Origin: Aliiroseovarius lamellibrachiae
GTDB lineage: Bacteria > Pseudomonadota > Alphaproteobacteria > Rhodobacterales > Rhodobacteraceae
Reading direction: 5' to 3'
DNA length: 64,000 nt
Assembly: GCF_018599245.1 (NCBI RefSeq)
Contig: NZ_JAHEVJ010000006.1
Location: 124,001-188,000, forward strand
A program made the translations under genes and the position numbers. The notes below the pieces were generated by a model, which did no database searches, was not told where the DNA came from, and saw only the letters and a program-made list of their open reading frames with translations. This document shows, piece after piece, positions 53,207 to 60,985 of this stretch (its first letter is position 1; each line of letters opens with the position of its first letter).

Positions 53207-53662
53207 TTAGTTCATTGCGCCCGGCCCTTTGACGGTCAGGGTAACGGGTACTTCGCCTGCTTTTTCAAAGATCAAAGTCGCCTTGACGGTTTCACCCTCA
53301 ATCAGTTGCTGGCTCAGCTTGATGAACATCAGATGAAAGCCACCGGGTTTCAGTTCAACCATACCACCAGCGGGCACGTCAATCGCCTCGACCTGACGCA
53401 TGCGCATCATGCCATTGTCGTGGATATGGGTGTGCAGTTCGGGGCGTTCGCAATTGGGGGATTTGAAGCCAACCAAACGGTCCGCTGCCCCTTTTGACGT
53501 GATGGTCATAAAGCCAGCGCCAGCCCCGGCCATCTTTGGAGAAGCCCGTGTAAAGGCGCCAGATATCATAAGGTTATCGGTTTCAACATCCTGGGCGAGG
53601 GTTGGCGTGGAAAAAACAAAACACGCCGCAACTGAGGCGGCGGTAAATGAACGGCGATCCAT
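53207..53662 (-). CDS. periplasmic copper chaperone PCuAC
   Basis: 151 residues: leader MDRRSFTAASVAACFVF ending TLAQ, then the PCuAC (DUF461) domain. The copper motif is exact: H77-x10-M88-x21-H110-x-M112 (His and Met residues in ELHTHIHDNGMMRM and GGFHLM). The family delivers Cu(I) to CuA sites of cytochrome oxidase. Here it diverges from nosZ, and the shared gap holds an NNR box, so a role in loading NosZ CuA is inferred. The start is ATG 53662; the frame is open to 53734 without conserved sequence. Confidence 0.9.
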   Translation of the reverse strand: MDRRSFTAASVAACFVFSTPTLAQDVETDNLMISGAFTRASPKMAGAGAGFMTITSKGAADRLVGFKSPNCERPELHTHIHDNGMMRMRQVEAIDVPAGGMVELKPGGFHLMFIKLSQQLIEGETVKATLIFEKAGEVPVTLTVKGPGAMN

Positions 53663-53727
53663 TTGGAAAAGGTCCTTTATTTCACGGGTTATCGTATTCA
53701 AACATATTCGATTTTCATTTTTTGAGC

Positions 53728-53741
53728 TTAACAAAAGTCAA
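53728..53741. promoter_or_regulatory. NNR/Fnr-type box between the copper chaperone and nosZ
   Basis: TTAACAAAAGTCAA, identical in half-sites to the norC box (TTAAC-N4-GTCAA). It lies 106 bp before nosZ and 65 bp from the chaperone ATG, and may serve both directions. A wider inverted repeat GTGATC...GATCAC (53760-53786) lies downstream. Confidence 0.8.
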
Positions 53742-53847
53742 GAATGCGCTCGCGGAATCGTGATCAAAAAGAGGCGGATCGATCACCGGGCATCGATCTA
53801 TGCGTGCTGACTACACGCGTTTAACCGCCCGGACATGAGGACGCAAA

Positions 53848-56145
53848 ATGATCAGCAACATTCGCAACCGCTTTGCGGCGACTGCGAGCGTTGTCACCTT
53901 AGGCTTGGCTATGACCGCAAATTCGGTCGCTGCTGATACGCTTGATGAGGTGATGGAACGCCGGGGTCTTTCACAAAAAGACCTTTTAGCCGCTGCAAAA
54001 ACCTATACGCCAACTGGGGGACGTGATGAGTTTATCGTGTTCTCGTCGGGCGGTCAGTCAGGCCAAGTTATGGTCTATGGCGTGCCGTCGATGCGTATTT
54101 TGAAATACATATCTGTGTTCACGCCCGAACCATGGCAAGGCTATGGGTTCGACGAAGAATCAAAAGCTATCTTGGAGAGCGGCAAAGTAGACGGCCGCGA
54201 GCTTCACTGGGGCGACACCCACCACCCAGCGATCACCGAAACTAACGGTGATGTGGATGGTGAATATCTGTTCATCAACGATAAATCCGCCCCTCGTGTG
54301 GGTGTGATTTCGTTGCATGACTTTGAAACACAACAGATCGTTGTGAACCCGATCCTTCAGTCTGAGCATGGCGGCACCTTTGTGACACCAAACTCGGAAT
54401 ATGTGATCGAAGCAGCCCAATATCCGGGTGTGCTGGGCCGTGGCTTTGCGCCGCTGTCTGAGTTCAACGAAAAGTTCCGCGGTGCTGTCACCTATTGGAA
54501 GTTTAACCGTGAAAAAGGCCGCATCGAGCCCGAGAATTCATTCTCGATCGAATTGCCACCATATTCACAGGATTTGTCGGATGCTGGTAAGCTGGTTTCC
54601 GATGGCTGGTCTTTCACCAACTCGTTCTGTGCAGAGCGTTATGTGGGTGGGATCGAAAGCGGCCGTCCGCCGTTTGAAGCGGGTTGTTCGCAAGCCGACA
54701 CCGATTACCTTCACGTCATTAACTGGAAAAAAGCCGAGCAGGTTTATAAATCCGGTGCTGTGACCATGATCAATGATCACCCTGTGATTTCGATGCAAAC
54801 GGCCATCGATGAGGGTCTTGTTTATCTGATCGCAGAACCCAAATCGCCACACGGTGTCGACGTATCCCCAGACGGTAAGTTCATCGTCATTGGTGGTAAG
54901 CTCGACACCCAAGCGTCGGTTTACTCGTTTGAGAAAATCATGGCTGCGGTTGATGCCAAAAACTTCTCGGGTGTTGACCCTTACGGTATTCCAATCATTG
55001 CGATGGAAGATGCGATCCATACCCAAGTTGCGCTTGGTCTTGGCCCGCTTCACAACCAGTTCGACAGCAAAGAATGTGTTGTCTACACATCGCTTTATGT
55101 GGACAGCCAAGTTGCGAAATGGGATTATTGCGAAGGTAAAGTTCTCGATAAAATCTCGATCCACTATAACATCGGTCACCTTGTGGCGATGGAAGGTGAA
55201 ACGGTTAACCCAAAGGGTAAATACCTGATTTCGCTGAATAAACTTGCGATTGACCGGTTTAACCCTGTTGGCCCTCTGCACCCACAGAACCACCAGCTGA
55301 TCGACATCTCTGGCGACAAAATGGAACTGCTTTATGATATGCCAGTTCCGTTGGGCGAGCCGCATTACGCGACCGCTATTTCGGCTGACAAGCTGAAACC
55401 ACTGGTTCGCTATCGTTACGGCACCAACTCTCGCACCGGTGGCAAGCACGAAGGTGCTGTTCGTCCGGGTCAAGAGCGTATCGAGCGTGATGGCACCAAT
55501 GTTAAGGTGTATATGACCGCAATCCGGTCGCACTTTACACCTGAGATTATTGAGGTGAACGAAGGCGACACCGTTGAGTTCATCATCACCAACTCAGAGC
55601 GTGCCGAAGATGAAACCCACGGTTTCTCGGTCTCGACCTATGACGTGAACCTGTCGCTTGAGCCGGGTAAAACGGCAACCGCCAAGATCCAAGCCGATCA
55701 CCCTGGTGTGTTCTCGTTCTACTGCACCGAGTTCTGCTCGGCGCTGCACCTCGAGATGCAAGGTTACCTTGTCGTGAAACCGGAAGGTTACGTTGATGAG
55801 AACGCCGAGATTGTCGAAGGCGCCACCTATACTCAAGCCGACTATGACAAGCAGTTCACTGTGAACATGGAAACCCAAGCTGTTATCGACAGCGTTGTGG
55901 GCTACATCACAGGCCGCAACTTCAAAGACTTCCCTGAAGTTGTCTCGCTTGTTGAGGATGCGACGGACCAGCTGGGCTTTGCTGCCGAGGCGCAAGCCAA
56001 ATCAGAAGAGCTGGCGAAAGCTGAAGACTGGCAAAACGCCACTCTGTGGGCCGGTCAATGGTGGCAGTATCAGGTGAAAGCGGCGGACATTGGTCTGCGT
56101 GCAAAAACCTTCCTGGACGAACATGGTGCGGTGAAGGTCGAGTGA
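53848..56145 (+). CDS. nosZ: nitrous oxide reductase NosZ, clade II (atypical) type with C-terminal extension
   Basis: Periplasmic copper enzyme reducing N2O to N2. 765 residues, longer than the usual 600-650. The leader (NRFAATASVVTLGLAMTANSVAA) has no twin arginine, so export is Sec-dependent as in clade II. The beta-propeller carries the CuZ His ligands: H120, H125 and H126 (WGDTHHP), H174 (SEHGG) and later SPHGVDV, GPLHNQFD, IGHLVAMEG and GEPHYAT. The CuA domain shows C626-TEF-C630-SAL-H634-LE-M637. About 120 residues follow the CuA domain; they contain no CxxCH, unlike epsilonproteobacterial NosZ with a fused cytochrome. Heads the nos operon. Confidence 0.95.
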   Translation: MISNIRNRFAATASVVTLGLAMTANSVAADTLDEVMERRGLSQKDLLAAAKTYTPTGGRDEFIVFSSGGQSGQVMVYGVPSMRILKYISVFTPEPWQGYGFDEESKAILESGKVDGRELHWGDTHHPAITETNGDVDGEYLFINDKSAPRVGVISLHDFETQQIVVNPILQSEHGGTFVTPNSEYVIEAAQYPGVLGRGFAPLSEFNEKFRGAVTYWKFNREKGRIEPENSFSIELPPYSQDLSDAGKLVSDGWSFTNSFCAERYVGGIESGRPPFEAGCSQADTDYLHVINWKKAEQVYKSGAVTMINDHPVISMQTAIDEGLVYLIAEPKSPHGVDVSPDGKFIVIGGKLDTQASVYSFEKIMAAVDAKNFSGVDPYGIPIIAMEDAIHTQVALGLGPLHNQFDSKECVVYTSLYVDSQVAKWDYCEGKVLDKISIHYNIGHLVAMEGETVNPKGKYLISLNKLAIDRFNPVGPLHPQNHQLIDISGDKMELLYDMPVPLGEPHYATAISADKLKPLVRYRYGTNSRTGGKHEGAVRPGQERIERDGTNVKVYMTAIRSHFTPEIIEVNEGDTVEFIITNSERAEDETHGFSVSTYDVNLSLEPGKTATAKIQADHPGVFSFYCTEFCSALHLEMQGYLVVKPEGYVDENAEIVEGATYTQADYDKQFTVNMETQAVIDSVVGYITGRNFKDFPEVVSLVEDATDQLGFAAEAQAKSEELAKAEDWQNATLWAGQWWQYQVKAADIGLRAKTFLDEHGAVKVE

Positions 56146-56172
56146 CCTAACCCAACCTCGTTCAAGGCAAAG

Positions 56173-56197
56173 GGGGTGGCGGTTCAATCGCCACCCC
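56173..56197 (+). other. GC-rich intercistronic hairpin after nosZ
   Basis: GGGGTGGCG / CGCCACCCC, 9-bp perfect stem with a 7-nt loop, 27 bp past the nosZ stop, without a T run. Likely an mRNA-stabilising or attenuating element rather than a strong terminator, since the next gene starts 36 bp later. Confidence 0.7.
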
Positions 56198-56232
56198 TAA
56201 CCCTCCCCGAAACATGAACAGGATGAACCGAT

Positions 56233-56889
56233 ATGCGCGCTCTTCTTTCTGCAGTAATTCTTGGCGTGGCCGGGACGCTCGCGGCACCCGCTTTTGCGGA
56301 TGGCGATGCCCTGAAAGCCGGCAAACGGGTCTATATGACCAAAACATGCCTTGCCTGCCACGGGCGCAACGGTGCCAAACCGGTCCTGTCTTATCCGGCG
56401 CTTGCCGGGCAAAATGAAAAATACTTGGTCGCTCAGCTTAAGATCATTCAAGAGGGTGGTCGTGTGGGCAACCCAGACCCATCCACGGGCCATCCCTTCA
56501 TCACCGGCATGGCAAATATCATGCACTTGTTGACGGCGGATGACATTAAGAACGTTGCGAAATATTTGGCCGCGCAACCTGCGGCCGCGCCCGAAACCCT
56601 TGATCCCGCCCCTGAACAGGCGCTGCTGGATGAAGGTGAGGCGAGATATAAAAAACTTGGGTGTAAGGCGTGCCACGGCAAAGACGGTACCAAAGCCACC
56701 AACAAAGCCTATCCCATTCTTGCTGCGCTCGATCGCGACTATCTGGTCCGTCAGATGACCGAAATGCGTGACAAAGTGCGCACCGGTGGCAAATCCAAAC
56801 TGATGTTCGGCGTGATCAAACGCGCTGATGATGCAGATATCAAAGCGATCGCAACTTGGTTGAGCCAAGTCGAACGCCCCAGCAAATAA
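56233..56889 (+). CDS. dihaem c-type cytochrome, cytochrome c4-like
   Basis: 218 residues with leader MRALLSAVILGVAGTLAAPAFA and two class I cytochrome domains: C39-LA-C42-H43 in KTCLACHGRNG and C144-KA-C147-H148 in LGCKACHGKDG; candidate Met ligands include FITGMANIM and KLMFGVIK. The layout (GRNGAKP then PALAGQN) is that of cytochrome c4/c553. In clade II nos systems cytochromes c carry electrons from the membrane quinol dehydrogenase to NosZ; this gene occupies that role by context. The leader suggests periplasmic, soluble protein. Confidence 0.88.
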   Translation: MRALLSAVILGVAGTLAAPAFADGDALKAGKRVYMTKTCLACHGRNGAKPVLSYPALAGQNEKYLVAQLKIIQEGGRVGNPDPSTGHPFITGMANIMHLLTADDIKNVAKYLAAQPAAAPETLDPAPEQALLDEGEARYKKLGCKACHGKDGTKATNKAYPILAALDRDYLVRQMTEMRDKVRTGGKSKLMFGVIKRADDADIKAIATWLSQVERPSK

Positions 56890-56908
56890 TCCTGAAAGGA
56901 CGCGCGAT

Positions 56909-57631
56909 ATGAAACTGATGAAAACAGCCTTTTTTGCCGCAGCCATGGCGCTGGGCGCACAGGCCGCAGTGGCCGACAGCACCCACACTCCAGCGGATGG
57001 GTGGAATGAAGGGGGCGGCGAGCAAGACGAGGCGCTGCACCTGACCCCTGACATGGATAATGGTCGTTACGTGTACGAAGTTTGCTCGGCCTGCCACCAG
57101 CTGAATGGCTGGGGTCTGACCGACGGGACCTTCCCGCAAATCTCGGGCCAGCACACCAACGTGATCATCAAACAGCTCGCCGACATTCGCGCGCTGAACC
57201 GCGACAACCCAACCATGTATCCGTTTGCGTTGCCGCAGGAAATTGGTGGCTCGCAGTCGATTGCGGATGTTGCACTTTATATCTCAAAACTGCCAATGAA
57301 TCCGAACCCAGGTGTGGGCGAAGGCGACAATCTTGAGCATGGCGCGCAGCTTTACAAAGACAATTGTGTGAAGTGTCACGGCGAAAACGGCGAAGGCAAC
57401 AACGAGAAGTTCTACCCCCGTATTCAGGGTCAGCACTACTCATACTTGGTGCGCCAATATGAATGGATCCGCGACGGCAAACGCCGCAATGCAAACCCGG
57501 AAATGATTGAGCAGATCAAAGGCTTTTCCGAAGAAGATACCAAAGCGGTTCTCGACTTTGTATCGCGCATGAACCCACCCGCAGAATTGGTTGGGGACCC
57601 AGATTGGGTAAACCCAGATTTTGACTGGTAA
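56909..57631 (+). CDS. dihaem c-type cytochrome
   Basis: 240 residues with leader KTAFFAAAMALGAQAAVA and two haem motifs: C59-SA-C62-H63 (VCSACHQLNG) and C153-VK-C156-H157 (NCVKCHGENGEG). Possible Met ligands lie in NPTMYPFALP and SKLPMNPNP. The middle FPQISGQHTNVIIKQLADIR and the C-terminal half (YPRIQGQHYSYLVRQYEWIRDGKRR) repeat the same domain plan. Not similar enough to the first cytochrome to be a simple copy; probably the second electron carrier of the NosGH-NosZ chain. 19-nt gap to the upstream gene. Confidence 0.87.
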   Translation: MKLMKTAFFAAAMALGAQAAVADSTHTPADGWNEGGGEQDEALHLTPDMDNGRYVYEVCSACHQLNGWGLTDGTFPQISGQHTNVIIKQLADIRALNRDNPTMYPFALPQEIGGSQSIADVALYISKLPMNPNPGVGEGDNLEHGAQLYKDNCVKCHGENGEGNNEKFYPRIQGQHYSYLVRQYEWIRDGKRRNANPEMIEQIKGFSEEDTKAVLDFVSRMNPPAELVGDPDWVNPDFDW

Positions 57632-57642
57632 CATCAAATTGC

Positions 57643-57662
57643 GGGCGGCCAATTGGCCGCCC
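57643..57662 (+). other. 20-bp GC-rich palindrome before nosB
   Basis: GGGCGGCCAATTGGCCGCCC, a perfect palindrome, 11 bp after the second cytochrome stop and without a T run. It makes a second intercistronic hairpin, so the cytochrome pair is bounded on both sides by such elements. Confidence 0.75.
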
Positions 57663-57697
57663 CAACCGTCCTCGTAAAAGGCAAGGATGTCTTAGGC

Positions 57698-58888
57698 ATG
57701 TCCCGTGAAACCACCCGTTCCGACCGTCGCGGCATCATCTACCGCGTATTAACCGTTCTCGCCGTTGCCCTCATTGGTGCGTCCTTCTTTTCACCCGGAT
57801 GGTGGGTCTCGTTGACGGCACCCAACTATCCCGAAGCGACGTTCCCGCAAGGGATCCGGATCCTGTTTCACATGGATTCGGTGCAAAACGGCTGTGAAAT
57901 TCGCGACAGTGACGAGGTTGTTGAAACCGAGGCGCTGGATTGTGTGCATGAGATGGACACGATCAACCACTATGTTGGTATGTACCCGATTGCCTCTGGT
58001 GGACCCGTAGAAAAAGCGTTTTCGCCGTTCCTGTTTGCGATGCTTGGCGTAATGGCGCTGACCTTTGCGGCCCCCGGTCGCATTGTGCGTATGGTGGTGG
58101 CCTTGGCAGGTTTCGGCGCCATTTCGATCTGGATGACCATGGCGATGTACGGTGAAAACGGCATCCGCCTGCACACGACCAACTATCTGTCCGGGCTTGT
58201 TGTGTCCCTTGGGCAAGATGCAAGTGACAGCACCGCCAACAGCTCGCTTTCCCCTGTGGTGCAGATGCTGAAGGATTCACTGGACGAAAGCGAAGCGGCG
58301 GAACACGATGAGGTTCTGGTCGAGGGCGATGCCAAAGTTGCGCTGATAAAGACCCTAAAACACGCCTATGAAATCGAACAGACCAAGACCCCGCCCTATA
58401 AACGCGAAGCGTGGAATGGCTCGGTGATGCAGGTGTTCAAATGGCACTATGCAAAATCGCTGGCCCGTTGGTTTAATGAGCCAGAGCGCAACGATCCGCT
58501 GGTCAAACAGATGGATGGGATCGCCCAAATCCTGTATGCTGTTGTGATGGCGTTCATGGTCCTGTTGGTCTTTGCGGCGTGGTCTGTACGGTCGATTTTT
58601 CACTGGATTTTGGTGCTGGCCCCAATGGCGCTTCCGGTGGGATTTATCGCTGAATATGCCGCCTGGCTTTGGTGGTACGGGCACAGCCTGAATGCGATGG
58701 GTGCGTTCACATTGAAGCCGTTTATGCCAACTGTGTTTGGCGATGGTAAAGTGGCGCAGTTTACCACCCACTCTTATCCGTCCACTGGTTTCTTCCTGAT
58801 GATGGGGGCGTCGGCATTGTTGCTCTTGGCCGCTCTGATCCGGTTGAAACAGGTTCGTCTGGCTGGTCCGGACGCTGCGCGGATGTAA
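57698..58888 (+). CDS. nosB: NosB-like integral membrane protein of clade II nos clusters
   Basis: About 396 residues from ATG 57698 (AAGGA ten bases upstream). Six membrane helices: VLTVLAVALIGASFFSPGWW, FLFAMLGVMALTFAAP, IVRMVVALAGFGAISIWM, IAQILYAVVMAFMVLLVF, FHWILVLAPMALPVGFIAEY and FFLMMGASALLLLAALI. A charged region of about 110 residues (ANSSLSPVVQML to RNDPLVKQ) between helices 3 and 4 is probably periplasmic. NosB is unique to clade II clusters and its job is unknown. The call rests on topology, position before nosD and on the rest of the cluster; no catalytic motif is visible. Confidence 0.78.
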   Translation: MSRETTRSDRRGIIYRVLTVLAVALIGASFFSPGWWVSLTAPNYPEATFPQGIRILFHMDSVQNGCEIRDSDEVVETEALDCVHEMDTINHYVGMYPIASGGPVEKAFSPFLFAMLGVMALTFAAPGRIVRMVVALAGFGAISIWMTMAMYGENGIRLHTTNYLSGLVVSLGQDASDSTANSSLSPVVQMLKDSLDESEAAEHDEVLVEGDAKVALIKTLKHAYEIEQTKTPPYKREAWNGSVMQVFKWHYAKSLARWFNEPERNDPLVKQMDGIAQILYAVVMAFMVLLVFAAWSVRSIFHWILVLAPMALPVGFIAEYAAWLWWYGHSLNAMGAFTLKPFMPTVFGDGKVAQFTTHSYPSTGFFLMMGASALLLLAALIRLKQVRLAGPDAARM

Positions 58889-58907
58889 CCTGAGAGGCAA
58901 ATAAGCA

Positions 58908-60203
58908 ATGGCCTATATCCGTTCCATATTGGCAATGCTCTTCGTGGTGACGCTGGCGGTTCTGTCGGCGGCACCCACCCATGCCGGCGCGCTGCAAGAT
59001 CTGATCGACGCAGCGCCCGATGGCGCAGACATTGTCCCCCCAGCGGGCACGTACACCGAGCAACTTGTCATCACCCGTCCTGTGGTGATTGACGGTCGCA
59101 ATGGTGTGGTGATTGACGGCGGAGGCAAAGGCACGATTATCACGCTCGACACAGATGGGGTCACACTGAAAAACCTGACCATCCGTAACTCTGGTCGCCT
59201 GCACAATAAGATCGACGCCGGGCTGCGGGTGAACAGCAACTTTAACGTGATCCGCGATGTGACCATCGAAAACACGCTGTTTGGGATCGATCTAGATCAG
59301 GCGGATAACAACGTTTTTCGCCGCGTACATATCAGCTCCAAGGACATGTCTATGGGTCTGCGTGGCGATAGTATGCGGATCTACTATTCGCACAACAATG
59401 TGGTTGAAGACAGTCTGATCGAAGAGGCGCGTGATGTGGTGATTTGGTACAGCCAAAACAACACATTTCGCCGCAACACCATTCGCAACAGCCGGTATGG
59501 CATCCACTTTATGTATGCCCATGGAAACACCGTGGAAAACAACGAAATTTCCGACTGCGTTGTTGGGGTTTTCCTGATGTATGCCAACAATGCCACTGTG
59601 CGTGAAAACAAGATTTTGCGCGCGTGGGGGGCATCGGGCGTGGGAATTGGGTTCAAGGAAAGCTCGGGTGCTTTGATTGAACGCAATGACATCATCGGCA
59701 ACGCCACGGGCATCTATCTGGACCCGTCACCCTGGGATCCGGATTTGGACAATGACTTTAATGACAATGTGATCGCCTATAACGGCATGGGGATCGAATT
59801 CCACACCGACTGGACCGGCAATTACTTTCGCCGCAATGCGATGTTGTCGAACTTTACCCAAGTGTCGGTGCGCGGTCGTGGTACGGCGCTTCGCGAAGGC
59901 TGGGAAGGCAATTACTGGGACGACTACGCGGGTTTTGACAAGGACCAGGACGCGATGGGTGACGTGCCGTATGAGATTTATAACTATGCGGACCGTTTGT
60001 GGATGGAGGTGCCTTCAGCCTCGTTTTTCCGTGGCGGTCTGGCTTTGGCCGCACTTGATTTTGTTGAACGCCTCGCACCCTTTTCCGAACCGCGTCTGTT
60101 GGTGCGGGAGCAGGTGCCGATGATGGACAAAGGGGTGGTGGCTGAGGCCGTAGAAGCCCCCGAAAATGACCGCCCCAAAACGGCATTGGAGATGTTGCAA
60201 TGA
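58908..60203 (+). CDS. nosD: NosD, periplasmic copper-centre assembly protein
   Basis: 431 residues: leader MAYIRSILAMLFVVTLAVL ending THA, then a parallel beta-helix of NosD type with repeated N-x-V/I-R/E units (for example NNVVEDSLIEEARDVVIWYS, NTFRRNTIRNSRYGIHFMYA and NTVENNEISDCVVGVF) and the C-terminal domain with WEGNYWDDYAGFDKDQDAMGD. NosD with NosFY supplies sulfur/copper for CuZ assembly. The last codons overlap the nosG start by 4 nt. Confidence 0.93.
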   Translation: MAYIRSILAMLFVVTLAVLSAAPTHAGALQDLIDAAPDGADIVPPAGTYTEQLVITRPVVIDGRNGVVIDGGGKGTIITLDTDGVTLKNLTIRNSGRLHNKIDAGLRVNSNFNVIRDVTIENTLFGIDLDQADNNVFRRVHISSKDMSMGLRGDSMRIYYSHNNVVEDSLIEEARDVVIWYSQNNTFRRNTIRNSRYGIHFMYAHGNTVENNEISDCVVGVFLMYANNATVRENKILRAWGASGVGIGFKESSGALIERNDIIGNATGIYLDPSPWDPDLDNDFNDNVIAYNGMGIEFHTDWTGNYFRRNAMLSNFTQVSVRGRGTALREGWEGNYWDDYAGFDKDQDAMGDVPYEIYNYADRLWMEVPSASFFRGGLALAALDFVERLAPFSEPRLLVREQVPMMDKGVVAEAVEAPENDRPKTALEMLQ

Positions 60204-60985
60204 GCACCGTACCCACCCCCGAACAGCCAAAGAAAAAGAGACTAACCCGCCGAGAATTGGAGCGGCGTCGGATGTTGATCCGGTCGGGTGCCGCAGGTGC
60301 TGTGGCCGTAACGGCCGCTTTGGTTGGTCTTTATCCCGTGAAGGCGCAGGTGTTTGATCGGCTGCGCCCCCCCGGCGCCTTACCCGAGAATGATTTCCTT
60401 GCGGCATGTATCAAATGCGGCCAATGCGTTCAGGTGTGTCCGGTTGAAGCCATTAAGCTGGGGGATGGCACCGAGGGCTATGGTCTTGGCGTACCTTACA
60501 TTGATGCGCGCGGTCAGGCTTGCGACTTTTCCTGCGACGCGGTGCAATGCGTTTTGGCGTGCCCGACCGGTGCGCTGTCGCATGACATCTCGGCCAAAGA
60601 AGAGGTGTTCATTGGCAAGGCTCGCTTGGCACGCCCATCGTCCTGTTTGGCGATGAAAGGGTTGGGGTTCGAAGGCCACGCCCGCGGTCAGGACTTCGAA
60701 GGCCTGTTGCGTTATGAAGAAATTGACCGCTGGACGCCCATTAAAATCGCGGACCACCCCTATGATCTGGAACTTTGTGATCTGTGTGTGCGCGAATGCC
60801 CGATTGAGGATGCAATCTATCTGGAACCGCTGTCAGGCGACGACGGGGATGCGCGTCACCAACCGATCATCACCGATAAATGCGTCGGCTGTGGGACTTG
60901 CGAAATGATCTGCCCGACTGAGCCTGCCGCCATCGTGATTGATACGGAACAGAGCATTGAGCGCCAAAAAGGAGCCGTGTCATGA
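60200..60985 (+). CDS. nosG: NosG, NapG-like 4Fe-4S ferredoxin of the nos electron chain
   Basis: 261 residues: a basic N-terminus with LTRRELERRRMLIRSG and a hydrophobic stretch (AVAVTAALVGLYPVKA), resembling a Tat-type leader, then up to four 4Fe-4S motifs: CIKCGQCVQVCPVEAI, CDFSCDAVQCVLACPTGAL (an irregular set), CDLCVRECPIEDAI and CVGCGTCEMICPTEPAAI. NapG homologue; in clade II clusters NosG and NosH are thought to form a quinol dehydrogenase complex, on the periplasmic face, which feeds cytochromes c and NosZ. ATGA overlaps both neighbours. Confidence 0.92.
   Translation: MSTVPTPEQPKKKRLTRRELERRRMLIRSGAAGAVAVTAALVGLYPVKAQVFDRLRPPGALPENDFLAACIKCGQCVQVCPVEAIKLGDGTEGYGLGVPYIDARGQACDFSCDAVQCVLACPTGALSHDISAKEEVFIGKARLARPSSCLAMKGLGFEGHARGQDFEGLLRYEEIDRWTPIKIADHPYDLELCDLCVRECPIEDAIYLEPLSGDDGDARHQPIITDKCVGCGTCEMICPTEPAAIVIDTEQSIERQKGAVS

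Noticed and set aside
54565-55533. 322-codon minus-strand open frame inside nosZ
   Set aside because: Antisense to conserved CuZ-ligand regions; Arg/His-rich mirror of nosZ codon use.
57695-57711. TGTCCCGTGAAACC at the nosB start (MSRET) as a parS site
   Set aside because: The left half differs at several positions from TGTTTCAC; the shared MSRET protein text is chance.
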